Shown: positions 1 through 6,891 of the stretch, in pieces | Position numbering within the stretch: position 1 is the first letter of the stretch | Layout: every line of letters starts with the position of its first letter | From: Epsilonproteobacteria bacterium 4484_65 | Lineage (GTDB): Bacteria; Campylobacterota; Campylobacteria; Campylobacterales; Sulfurovaceae | DNA length: 7,085 bases | Assembly: GCA_002085305.1 (NCBI GenBank) | Contig: NATJ01000046.1 | Location: 1-7,085 of the forward strand | Reading direction: 5' to 3' | Notes under the pieces: model-generated | What the model saw: only the letters and a program-made list of their open reading frames with translations | What the model was told of the DNA's origin: nothing | Database searches by the model: none | Translations under genes and position numbers: made by a program

Positions 1-756
1 CGTCCACTTGAAAGTGTTTATCCCTTTGTATGGCTTGATGCCATACACTACAAGATCAAAGAGAATGGTCGCTATGTTTCCAAAGCCATCTATACAATTC
101 TTGGAGTAAACCTCAGTGGCAGAAAAGAGATCCTGGGATTGTATCTCTCTGAGCATGAAGGAGCCAACTTCTGGCTGCAGGTTCTAACCGATTTAAGTAA
201 TAGAGGCATAGAAGATATCCTTATTGCTTCAGTTGATGGTTTAAAGGGTTTCCCTGAAGCCATTAATGCTACATTCCCACAAACAGAGGTACAGCTCTGC
301 ATCGTTCATCAGATACGAAATTCTCTCAAGTATGTGGCTTCCAAAAACCAGAAAGAATTTATGAAAGATCTTAAACGGGTTTATCAAGCCATCTCGAAAG
401 AAGCTGCAGAATTGGAGCTTGACAGACTTGAAGAGAAATGGGGAGACAAATATCCTATTGTCATCAATTCCTGGAGAAATAAGTGGGAGAATCTTTCCTA
501 CTATTTCAAGTATCCAGAGGATATCAGACGAATTATCTATACGACCAATATTATAGAATCAGTCTATCGACAGTTCAGAAAACTGACTAAAACAAAAGGA
601 GCATTTCCTAACGAGAACTCATTGCTAAAGCTAATATATATGGGAATTCAAAATGCCCAGAAGAAGTGGACAATGCCTATGAGAAACTGGTCTTTGACCA
701 TTTCTCAACTGGCTATCTTCTTTGAGGGAAGATTGGATAAGGCTCTGGAGTTGTGA
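1..756 (+). CDS. IS256-family transposase, C-terminal 251 residues (5' end outside window)
   Basis: This is the DDE transposase that cuts and moves its own insertion sequence. The frame is open from base 1, so the gene enters from outside the window. IS256 transposases are usually about 390-410 residues, so roughly 150 N-terminal residues are missing here. Visible catalytic positions, numbered from the first codon in the window, are D13 in VWLDAIHYK, D79 in ASVDGLKGFPEAI and E186 in YTTNIIESVYRQFRK. The family's conserved C/H segment, QLCIVHQIRNS, follows the second Asp. The motif around the Glu, continuing into TKTKGAFPNENSLLKLIY, is characteristic of IS256 (Transposase_mut) proteins. No frameshift or internal stop is seen, so the visible part looks functional. 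The gene converges on the BREX operon and stops 46 nt before the inferred IS end. The family call is very secure; the exact IS name cannot be given. Confidence 0.95.
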   Translation, partial: RPLESVYPFVWLDAIHYKIKENGRYVSKAIYTILGVNLSGRKEILGLYLSEHEGANFWLQVLTDLSNRGIEDILIASVDGLKGFPEAINATFPQTEVQLCIVHQIRNSLKYVASKNQKEFMKDLKRVYQAISKEAAELELDRLEEKWGDKYPIVINSWRNKWENLSYYFKYPEDIRRIIYTTNIIESVYRQFRKLTKTKGAFPNENSLLKLIYMGIQNAQKKWTMPMRNWSLTISQLAIFFEGRLDKALEL

Positions 757-762
757 TATAAT
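733..762 (+). promoter_or_regulatory. Possible outward-facing promoter at the IS right end
   Basis: TTGGAT (733-738, 4 of 6 matches to the -35 consensus) is followed after 18 nt by a perfect TATAAT (757-762). Transcription would start near 769-770, cross the right inverted repeat and run antisense into the 801-1424 gene and then brxL. Such boxes arise by chance in AT-rich DNA, and the -35 lies inside the transposase coding region, so this is tentative. Confidence 0.3.
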
Positions 763-778
763 TCACTCATCTATCGGG

Positions 779-802
779 TGACACAAAGTTCTGAACGGTC
801 TC
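779..802 (-). repeat. Right terminal inverted repeat of the IS256-family element
   Basis: Read inward on the minus strand from 802, the sequence begins GAGACCGTTCAG and continues through AACTTTGTGTCA, about 24 bases. This resembles IS256-family termini, which commonly start GAGACTGTYC and contain a TGTGTC block. It lies 22-46 nt after the transposase stop, the expected place. The partner left repeat is not in the window, so the exact length and outer base are inferred. Confidence 0.75.
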
Positions 803-1424
803 AACTGGACTTGATGCTATACCCTTTAGCTTCAATATCTCTTTTTGCCTTATCAAATATTTCATTCCAAAATGCCTTATCTCTCTGGTATTCTTGTTGT
901 ATGTTCATCAAAATATTTTCATACTGTCCTGTTACACTGTTTGCTGTTTCCTGTAGTTGAGCTTCTACATTGATACCACAGATCTTATCATCTACATCTA
1001 CCGGTGCTGCTTCGCCAAAGAATTCATATTCGAATTTTTCCATTTCATCGATCTCATCACAGTAGCTTTTTATATCATATGTAGTTGCAGCAACAACAAC
1101 CGGGATAGCTGCAAAAGGAATCATTTTCGGAGCAGCAGAGATCAACTTTTTATTTGCTCGCATAAGCTTTTTCCTGGTCAATCTGGCCCGTCTGTTCTTA
1201 TATTTGGCACGCATCTTCTTTCGAGTAGCAAGATACTTTTTATTCTGTTTAAGAAGCGTCTTGTTTTTATTGGAAAGTTTGGTATTTTTCTTTAAAAGAG
1301 CACTGTTCCTCAACTTCAATGACTCAATGGTCGGATATAAACCACTAAGCTTATTATAGGTATAGATCAAGCCTGATCCCAACAAAAGGACCAATGCTAT
1401 CAATATTGATAAAAGAAGTTTCAT
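801..1424 (-). CDS. Membrane-anchored basic coiled-coil protein of unknown function, last gene of the BREX operon
   Basis: I do not recognise a named family. The 207-residue product starts with a strong hydrophobic segment at residues 3-21 (LLLSILIALVLLLGSGLIY), either a membrane anchor or an uncleaved signal. A long, probably helical and coiled region follows. Residues 36-94 carry about 25 Lys/Arg and no Asp/Glu. A second short hydrophobic stretch is at 101-113 (MIPFAAIPVVVAA), followed by an acidic patch at about 117-147 and a mixed-charge helical C-terminus. Cysteines are at 122 and 149. The ATG at 1424 is preceded by AGGAG at 1430-1434 with a 5-nt spacer, and this site overlaps the brxL stop. 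Only 8 nt separate the two genes, so it is co-transcribed with brxL. The TGA stop is formed partly by the IS end, so the C-terminus may be truncated. Hand counts over 120 nt give about 33% GC, lower than pglZ. It may be a membrane partner of the BREX complex, but that is inference. Confidence 0.85.
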   Translation of the reverse strand: MKLLLSILIALVLLLGSGLIYTYNKLSGLYPTIESLKLRNSALLKKNTKLSNKNKTLLKQNKKYLATRKKMRAKYKNRRARLTRKKLMRANKKLISAAPKMIPFAAIPVVVAATTYDIKSYCDEIDEMEKFEYEFFGEAAPVDVDDKICGINVEAQLQETANSVTGQYENILMNIQQEYQRDKAFWNEIFDKAKRDIEAKGYSIKSS

Positions 1425-1432
1425 TCACTCTC

Positions 1433-3484
1433 CTAAACCTTTATATAAGTCACCTCAAAAGCCTTACAACTCCTAAATTCCTGTAGACGGTTACTCAGGT
1501 CAAGACTGTTGTTCATCTCATAATGTTGGAATATATCCAGTCCTCTGTCCAGTGAAATTTTCCATCCGGTGTCGGTAATGATATGTCTGGCATGTATGGT
1601 ATTGTCAGCATCGAATTCCCAGGTAAATATGACTCCGGCATTCTGTACCACATCACGGATCTGTTCAAAGTTCTCAAGTTGGAGCATGGGGTCTCGGTCA
1701 TCTTTGATGGTGACAAGATGTATCTGTACTTCATCTTCAATAGCTTTATGTTTGATCACCATCTCTATGAACTCCATCAGGTTTCTGATCTGGTAAAAAA
1801 TACGGATATACGGATCGGTAATAGTGATCTTTTCGGCACCTTTGATGTAGTCGGAAAAAAGCATATCGTAAGAGATCCCCTTTTGGTTCTCTTTTATCTC
1901 TAGGTGCCCCTCTTTGGCTTCACTTTCTGCAGCTTGCAGCGGTTCCTTTTCTGAGGGTACTACTTCAGGCAGTTCTATACTTTCTGTATCTTCTGCTGAC
2001 TCTACAGCAAGTGACTGATGATAGTACTTCGGGTACTCACTCTCTTCCAGCGTTGTCACATGATGTTTTCTACCCTCTTTATCTTCATAATAGAACTTGG
2101 TCTCGGCATAGGTATCATCTATGCGCATTAGTTGATCCTTGACCCTTTTACGACCTTCTATGGCATACTTTAGCACCTCTTCTATCTGTTCGACGGTGGC
2201 ATCATCACCGGGGTAGAGGATTTTCATCAACCCTGAGAATGTTTTGTTGATCCCGTCTCTGTCTCTGGTAGATATCTCATTAGAGAGCGTAAAATGCTCT
2301 CTGTAACGATCCGAATAATCATCGTTTCTCAAAAAACGCAGTATCTCCGCAATGTAATCAACCACAAAACCGTAGCCACTAGAAAACATTTCACCACGAA
2401 TGATGTCTATTTCCCAACCGGGAATATAAAAATGCAATCTATCCAGAAATGCCGAGTCATGGTATTTTTCAGGTACTTCTTCAAAGAGATCCGAATGTTT
2501 CAACATATAAGGAACGGTATGTGAGGTATTACCCACAAATACCATAGAGGCTTCTGCTCCAAGCGTTTCGATACCTCTTGAGAAAGATTTATTTGCCATG
2601 TAGTTTTTCATAATGTCTACAAGTGCTTTGTCCACTTTTTTCTTTTGCCCTGCAAATTCATCAAAAGCTACGACATTCCAGTAGCCCACCAGTCCAAGTT
2701 TTCCGTTGGAGTTGTTGACAAAGAGTTTTGGCACCGTTACCTCACCTCCGGATATCAAGATCCCGTGTGGTGAAAACTCAGAATAGATGTGAGATTTACC
2801 TGTCCCTTTGGGACCGAGTTCTATGAGGTTGTAGTTTCTTTCACAAAAAGGGATAAGACGAATAAGCTGCAGGATTTTATTGCGTTTCCCAAACTTCTCA
2901 GGGTCAAACCCAATGCTCTGTATCAGCATATCGATCCACTCATCAGTTGTGAACTTTTTCCGCGCTTCAAGATACTCATCATAATCAAAATTGGAAAGCT
3001 GTATCGGTTTGATACTGCTTAGTATCCAAGGGACTCTTCGGGTATCTTCAGAGTGTTCATACTCCACATCTGCAATACACCACACCCCACCCACCAAAAG
3101 TTTAGGATGTTTTTTGACGGTATCTGCATCTATCAGCACATTTTTTATCCCCAGATTGGCAAAGCTGGCTTCATAGACATCACTCTTGTCATTGAGCTCG
3201 ACAGAGATCTTGTCTATGACCTTGTGTCTTCCCTTCTCCCGTATGGTAGAGCGTACAAGCCCTGCTTCATTTCTATGCACATAGTGTTTGCTCAATATCT
3301 CTTTGACAGTGTTAATGCCTGTCTCTATGGTAGCTTCATCATCTGTAGCACAGTACTGTCCAAGCAGGTATTCCAGCACATAGGAAGGTACGATGGCATT
3401 GCCTTTTACGATCTTTACAAGATCTTTGCGCACCACTACACCGGGGAAATGCTCATTTATCTTTTCATCAAGTTTACTTTTCAT
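1433..3484 (-). CDS. brxL: BREX AAA+ ATPase BrxL, variant with MIT_C-like C-terminus
   Basis: BrxL is the MCM-like, DNA-binding AAA+ component of type 1 BREX and is needed for phage exclusion in many systems. In this 683-residue protein, residues 1 to about 200 form the N-terminal region that in studied BrxL contacts DNA. The AAA+ core has Walker A GPKGTGKS (224-231), Walker B VVAFDEF (271-277), sensor-1 VFVGNTS (315-321, N319) and a likely arginine finger in FLDRLHFYIPGW (R349). A helical segment ends near RKRVKDQLMRI (445-455). An acidic, Pro/Glu-rich linker (about 486-535) leads to a C-terminal domain (536-683) with HARHI (631-635) and GWKISLDRGLDIF (640-652). These resemble the PLD-like MIT_C domain of MITD1 rather than the Lon-like domain of studied BrxL. 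No Lon Ser/Lys signature is seen. The ATG at 3484 has AAGGA at 3490-3494, 5 nt upstream. The gene begins 9 nt after the pglZ stop. Confidence 0.95.
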   Translation of the reverse strand: MKSKLDEKINEHFPGVVVRKDLVKIVKGNAIVPSYVLEYLLGQYCATDDEATIETGINTVKEILSKHYVHRNEAGLVRSTIREKGRHKVIDKISVELNDKSDVYEASFANLGIKNVLIDADTVKKHPKLLVGGVWCIADVEYEHSEDTRRVPWILSSIKPIQLSNFDYDEYLEARKKFTTDEWIDMLIQSIGFDPEKFGKRNKILQLIRLIPFCERNYNLIELGPKGTGKSHIYSEFSPHGILISGGEVTVPKLFVNNSNGKLGLVGYWNVVAFDEFAGQKKKVDKALVDIMKNYMANKSFSRGIETLGAEASMVFVGNTSHTVPYMLKHSDLFEEVPEKYHDSAFLDRLHFYIPGWEIDIIRGEMFSSGYGFVVDYIAEILRFLRNDDYSDRYREHFTLSNEISTRDRDGINKTFSGLMKILYPGDDATVEQIEEVLKYAIEGRKRVKDQLMRIDDTYAETKFYYEDKEGRKHHVTTLEESEYPKYYHQSLAVESAEDTESIELPEVVPSEKEPLQAAESEAKEGHLEIKENQKGISYDMLFSDYIKGAEKITITDPYIRIFYQIRNLMEFIEMVIKHKAIEDEVQIHLVTIKDDRDPMLQLENFEQIRDVVQNAGVIFTWEFDADNTIHARHIITDTGWKISLDRGLDIFQHYEMNNSLDLSNRLQEFRSCKAFEVTYIKV

Positions 3485-3493
3485 GCCATTCCT

Positions 3494-5953
3494 TTACAAT
3501 CCGAAATCATTGAACATAGAGAGTTTCAATGTAGCATCCACACTTTTGTATACCGGTTCTTCCGTGCTGTGAGAGAGTACTTTTTTGAGTACCAGCTGTA
3601 TGGTTTGGTTGTTGTACTGTTCTATATTCTGTTTAAACAGAAAGTTGAGTTTAGTCTCTCTGTTCCTGCTGTCTGTCCCTGTGCTGTCAAAAGTAACTGT
3701 TTCCACCTGGGTTAGTAGTTCCCCATCTTTGGAGTAGAACCCTGCTTTCAATGTGAGAGGCTGTATCTTCTCTGTTATCGGATCTTCCTGATAGAGTGAG
3801 ACCGATACGGTATTGGTCGTGATCCTCGGCAGTGCCATGACCTGCACTTCAACCTGTCTGGTATCATCTTTTCTCTTTTTGCGTATCGTGATCAACGGTA
3901 TGACCAGCTCCTGTAGACTGGCAGCACCATGTACAAAACGGTTCCCTCCACCCTGCACTCTCATTTTATTGATAGACTTGGCAAGCAGTATATCATTATC
4001 TCCGGCAATACCCAACGCTTTGGAGGTAAATTTGCTCGTGCAGTTATCTGCTTTAAGCCCTTTGCCTATAATGAAGCGTCGGTTCATTTTGATCGGTTTG
4101 GCTATGTCCTCAAATTTACAGAACTCACTCTCCTTGGTCGGTGTATTGTGGTACAAGAATCCATGGTCTGCCGTGATGAAAATATTTTGACGGTTGAACC
4201 CAAGTGCCTGCTTTATGAGCTTCATGAGTGTGCCAAAACTACTTTCCACTGCTTCAAACACTCTCTCTTCTGTACTGAGCTTGTCTCCTGTGGCATCTAT
4301 CTCGTTATGATAGATGTAGATGATCTTGTTCTCTTTGACAAATGCCCGTCCTTCATCTCTTCCCAAAGCAAGAAATTCCTCATCGCCAATGGCAACACTC
4401 TTTGCATAGTGATTTTGAAGTATTTTGTTTCTGTTGTTCATACCGCTGCTGCTTTTGCCGTCAACATATACCGTATCATTGGTGTCCCGCAATGCCAGTT
4501 CTTTATGGGGGAGCAAAGATGCCATACCCAACTGTGTATACGAAGGCAGAGAACAGACCATACTCTCCATCTCCGTAGTAAAACGGTTCTCCCCTGAGAT
4601 CCTGTCACTCATCTCCATACCGCATTCGTAGCGCAATGCATCGGAGATGATGACAATGGCATTCTCTTCTTTGTCGACAAACGGCTGTATCTTCCTACTA
4701 AAGAATTGTCTCTGCGCATGAGGAGCACTGTGGTCATACGCTTCAACATACGCATTGAAGTTCTCATTGAGTTTTCGCAAAAATCCATTGAGGTAAATGT
4801 CATCTATCTTGTCACTCAATGCCTTGAGCACCTGTGCATGTTCCGCTCTGTTGCGGTGTGTCATGTATTTTCGGTAGTAGTAGTCTATCTTGTGCCACTG
4901 CTGCACATACTTCTCTACCCCGTCATCAAAGCTGACCATACTGAAGTTTTCCTCTTTGATCATCCGTATGAGTCTGGCAGCAAAACGCAAAGACTGGTAC
5001 AGATCGACATAGACTTCATACCAGCAGGTATTCTCCCGTGCAGCGATGATCTGATGTATCTCGTCAAAATCAACCTCTTCCTCCATCAGCTTGCTCATGA
5101 GGCTTGAGAGGATAGATCTTTCACACTGCTCGTAGGTATCGCACGATTTGAGTACATTGCAGCTCAGTGCCTCTATGCTCTCCTCAAGGTGCAACGCCTG
5201 GGCTACCAGATTGGCTTTCTCTTTGTAGAGCGTTCCGTACTGCTTGCTGTCCATCCACTGTTTTACAAAGAGCATTGCTTCCCTGTTGAGTGTACTTTGG
5301 GAGTGGTCTACCGACCAGTAAAAATGGTTTTGCAGAAGTTTGTAGATAAAGTCTTCCATACTTGGCTTTTCACTGCTGTAGGCAAAGTCTCTCTCAAGCA
5401 GCATCCAGAGGTCTTTGTCCAGTTCCAGCTTCTGCACCGTTGCAAAGTGCTTCTCATGCTCAAGCAGTTTCAAGAGTATGGAGCTCATATTGACATCAGA
5501 CCCTATGGCAACTGCCAGCATCTTCTGCTTCAGGCTCTCTTCGGTCTCATTGTCCGTTCTGTAAGTATGGAGTGCTTTCACCCGTTTAGGTGCGTTAAAG
5601 AACTTCAAATGACCGGCGACCAATGCTTTGAAACGCTGGTCAAGTTCCAGTTCGGTAAGTATGAGCGATGTTTTATCAGCAGAGAAGCTTCTGTATGCGA
5701 GCAAAAGGTCAAGCAGCCAATTCTCTTCATCTTCCGGTTGTGCATAGGGAGCGTACACCAGGAACTTGCTTTTTGGCTCCTCTTTGAGCATTCGGTACTT
5801 GAGTGTGAATTCATTGTTCTCTATCTGCACTTTTTGCACATCTTCAAGTTCCAGTGCTTCATACTCCTCTTTCAAGTTGCCATTGTCATCATACCAGAAG
5901 ACAATGCGGTGGCTTTCAAAGAATTTTTCTAATGTTTGTTTAACTTTACTCAT
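3494..5953 (-). CDS. pglZ: BREX-1 alkaline-phosphatase-superfamily protein PglZ (type A)
   Basis: PglZ is a core component of all BREX systems. It carries a metal-dependent alkaline-phosphatase-like domain and works with the methyltransferase PglX. The 819-residue length is normal for type 1. The N-terminal region begins IVFWYDDNGNLKEEY and contains FLVYAPYAQPEDEENWLLDL, both typical of the family. The phosphatase-like domain spans about 430-690. Candidate metal and active-site residues are all present: D438 in AIVIISDALRYE, T473 in SLPSYTQLGMASLLP, the YHNEIDATGDK block (548-558), D596 and H597 in FITADHGFLYH, and H675 in NRFVHGAASLQELVIP. A beta-rich C-terminal domain follows (about 700-819). 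The ATG at 5953 overlaps the upstream stop by 8 nt (ATGAGTAA). There is no clear Shine-Dalgarno site, which points to translational coupling. Hand counts over 180 nt give about 50% GC, the highest in the window. The gene looks intact. Confidence 0.97.
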   Translation of the reverse strand: MSKVKQTLEKFFESHRIVFWYDDNGNLKEEYEALELEDVQKVQIENNEFTLKYRMLKEEPKSKFLVYAPYAQPEDEENWLLDLLLAYRSFSADKTSLILTELELDQRFKALVAGHLKFFNAPKRVKALHTYRTDNETEESLKQKMLAVAIGSDVNMSSILLKLLEHEKHFATVQKLELDKDLWMLLERDFAYSSEKPSMEDFIYKLLQNHFYWSVDHSQSTLNREAMLFVKQWMDSKQYGTLYKEKANLVAQALHLEESIEALSCNVLKSCDTYEQCERSILSSLMSKLMEEEVDFDEIHQIIAARENTCWYEVYVDLYQSLRFAARLIRMIKEENFSMVSFDDGVEKYVQQWHKIDYYYRKYMTHRNRAEHAQVLKALSDKIDDIYLNGFLRKLNENFNAYVEAYDHSAPHAQRQFFSRKIQPFVDKEENAIVIISDALRYECGMEMSDRISGENRFTTEMESMVCSLPSYTQLGMASLLPHKELALRDTNDTVYVDGKSSSGMNNRNKILQNHYAKSVAIGDEEFLALGRDEGRAFVKENKIIYIYHNEIDATGDKLSTEERVFEAVESSFGTLMKLIKQALGFNRQNIFITADHGFLYHNTPTKESEFCKFEDIAKPIKMNRRFIIGKGLKADNCTSKFTSKALGIAGDNDILLAKSINKMRVQGGGNRFVHGAASLQELVIPLITIRKKRKDDTRQVEVQVMALPRITTNTVSVSLYQEDPITEKIQPLTLKAGFYSKDGELLTQVETVTFDSTGTDSRNRETKLNFLFKQNIEQYNNQTIQLVLKKVLSHSTEEPVYKSVDATLKLSMFNDFGL

Positions 5954-6245
5954 TGATAGTTTGTGATCTTTTTACTGCATCATCAATCATTTTCCTGACA
6001 GATGCATCCATGTTAAATTTTTGCATAGACTGATTGTTTCCAAAAAAGCTATCGGCTACCAGTTCTCTCTGTTTTTCAAGTATTTTCTGTGCATTTTTTA
6101 ACGTTTCATTTTCTCTAAATATTTCCATCTGTTTTTCAATATATTCTTGAGAACCTTCTATCTTTTTAGCAGCTTCTATCATAGCACTTTGCATTTCGTT
6201 TATCTGCTCTACGGTATGTTTAAGCACATCGTTATTTAGTTTCAA
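5946..6245 (-). CDS. Small helical protein paired with the zeta-like kinase, putative antitoxin
   Basis: This 99-residue protein matches no family I recognise. It is strongly charged and predicted almost entirely helical by eye, with a long amphipathic stretch (about 10-70) rich in Glu, Lys, Gln and Met. A short break at FFGNNQSM (68-75) is followed by a last helix, VRKMIDDAVKRSQ. It has no membrane segment and no obvious DNA-binding motif. The start is TTG at 6245, chosen because AGGAG lies 6 nt upstream. The next ATG, at codon 18, would remove the first helix and has no better site. It overlaps the kinase gene by 14 nt and pglZ by 8 nt, so the three are coupled. GC is about 32% by hand count over 240 nt. 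Its size, helical nature and tight link to a zeta-like gene suggest an antitoxin, but the usual epsilon-zeta order has the antitoxin first. A structural or adaptor role is also possible. Confidence 0.85.
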   Translation of the reverse strand: MKLNNDVLKHTVEQINEMQSAMIEAAKKIEGSQEYIEKQMEIFRENETLKNAQKILEKQRELVADSFFGNNQSMQKFNMDASVRKMIDDAVKRSQTINE

Positions 6246-6891
6246 AATTTGCTCCTATCTGTTCTTTTAAAAACGCTTCGTCAATATTTGCATATACGCT
6301 GTCATCCCGTTTATCAAGGAAATGCAGTATTACCTTTTCCTTATAGAAACTTTTTATTTCCAATACAGTCTTGTAAGAGTTTATGTTGCTTCTTTCAAAG
6401 ACATCCAAAGGAACCTTTCTGTGTGTTACAACTTCTCTTGAAACCGCATATTCATAACAGATATCAGGATGATTATACAAATATGTTATCTCAATATTAT
6501 AGCCTCTTTTGAGTAATCTTTCTATGTTTTGTTTGGCTTGTCCTATGCTGGCAAGGTTAGTATCGAGTATCATAGAGTAGCCATTTTTCATTGCGTAGTT
6601 AAAAAGCTCGTTAAATCCTCGGCTTGCTGCTTTTTGAAATAGATCTGAATTTTGCCCATCATAACCCACAGGCCTAAAGAAGTCTCTAATCTTATCTGTA
6701 TCTATATGCAGAAGTGTTTTGTCCTCTTTTCCCAATGTTTCAGAGGTTTCTGTTTTACCTACACCACTCATACCTGCAGTAAAAATAGCGTACTTTTTTT
6801 CTGAAGGTTCAATACCCTGACTGTAGTGTTCCAAAAATACTTGCTTGTTCTCATTGAGATAATCAATGGCTTTTTGTTCTAATTCACTCAT
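6232..6891 (-). CDS. Zeta-toxin-like P-loop kinase embedded in the BREX operon
   Basis: Zeta toxins (family PF06414) are P-loop kinases. Characterised members phosphorylate UDP-N-acetylglucosamine and so poison cell-wall synthesis. Counting from the ATG at 6891 (219 residues), Walker A is GMSGVGKT (40-47). IDTDKIR (63-69) is at the place of the zeta catalytic Asp, followed by the typical YDGQNSDLFQKAASRG segment. A Walker-B-like strand ILDTNLA is at 108-114, and R152 and R158 in SREVVTHRKVP may be the nucleotide-contacting arginines. The motifs look intact. The ATG overlaps the pglX TGA in an ATGA junction, with GGGG 8 nt upstream. A GTG two codons earlier is possible but sits too close to that site. 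GC is about 32% over 120 nt, well below pglZ. The substrate may differ from UDP-sugars, since the family is broad. The context suggests a toxin guarding, or triggered within, the BREX system; that part is inference. Confidence 0.9.
   Translation of the reverse strand: MSELEQKAIDYLNENKQVFLEHYSQGIEPSEKKYAIFTAGMSGVGKTETSETLGKEDKTLLHIDTDKIRDFFRPVGYDGQNSDLFQKAASRGFNELFNYAMKNGYSMILDTNLASIGQAKQNIERLLKRGYNIEITYLYNHPDICYEYAVSREVVTHRKVPLDVFERSNINSYKTVLEIKSFYKEKVILHFLDKRDDSVYANIDEAFLKEQIGANFETK
6252..6256 (-). promoter_or_regulatory. Ribosome binding site that decides a TTG start
   Basis: AGGAG on the minus strand lies 6 nt before the TTG at 6243-6245, inside the end of the kinase gene. It is one of the strongest Shine-Dalgarno matches in the operon and is the main reason for accepting TTG rather than the ATG at codon 18 as the start of the small helical protein. 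Confidence 0.7.

Larger units (their letters stand above)
1..802 (+). mobile_element. IS256-family insertion sequence, right-hand part
   Basis: The element comprises the transposase C-terminus plus a short 3' tail ending in a terminal inverted repeat. The left end is outside the window. The boundary at 802 is inferred from the sequence ending CTGAACGGTCTC, which matches the common GAGACNGT...TGTGTC style of IS256-family ends when read inward. The element abuts the last gene of the BREX-strand operon. IS256 elements usually duplicate 8-9 bp of target, so AACTGGAC at 803-810 is the candidate duplicated site. The left copy cannot be checked here. Confidence 0.85.

Noticed and set aside
763..781. 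Hairpin TCACTC / GGGTGA with a 7-nt loop between the transposase stop and the IS end, considered as a terminator
   Set aside because: The stem is only 6 bp with one G-T pair and no T-run follows it on either strand, so it is not a convincing intrinsic terminator.
1433..3484. BrxL as a conventional Lon-type protease
   Set aside because: No Lon-type Ser/Lys catalytic region is visible after the AAA+ core; the C-terminus instead has MIT_C-like motifs.
3053..3715. Plus-strand open frame of 220 codons across the pglZ/brxL junction
   Set aside because: It is antisense to two secure genes and its translation is a hydrophobic, Cys- and Tyr-rich shadow without motifs.
3929..4597. Plus-strand open frame of 222 codons antisense to the PglZ phosphatase domain
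   Set aside because: The opposite strand encodes the conserved PglZ catalytic blocks in this stretch, and this frame shows no family features.
5189..5932. Long plus-strand open frame of 247 codons antisense to pglZ
   Set aside because: It lies wholly opposite a well-conserved pglZ with all its active-site motifs, has no recognisable domain, and is rich in Phe, Leu and Cys as expected of a shadow frame.
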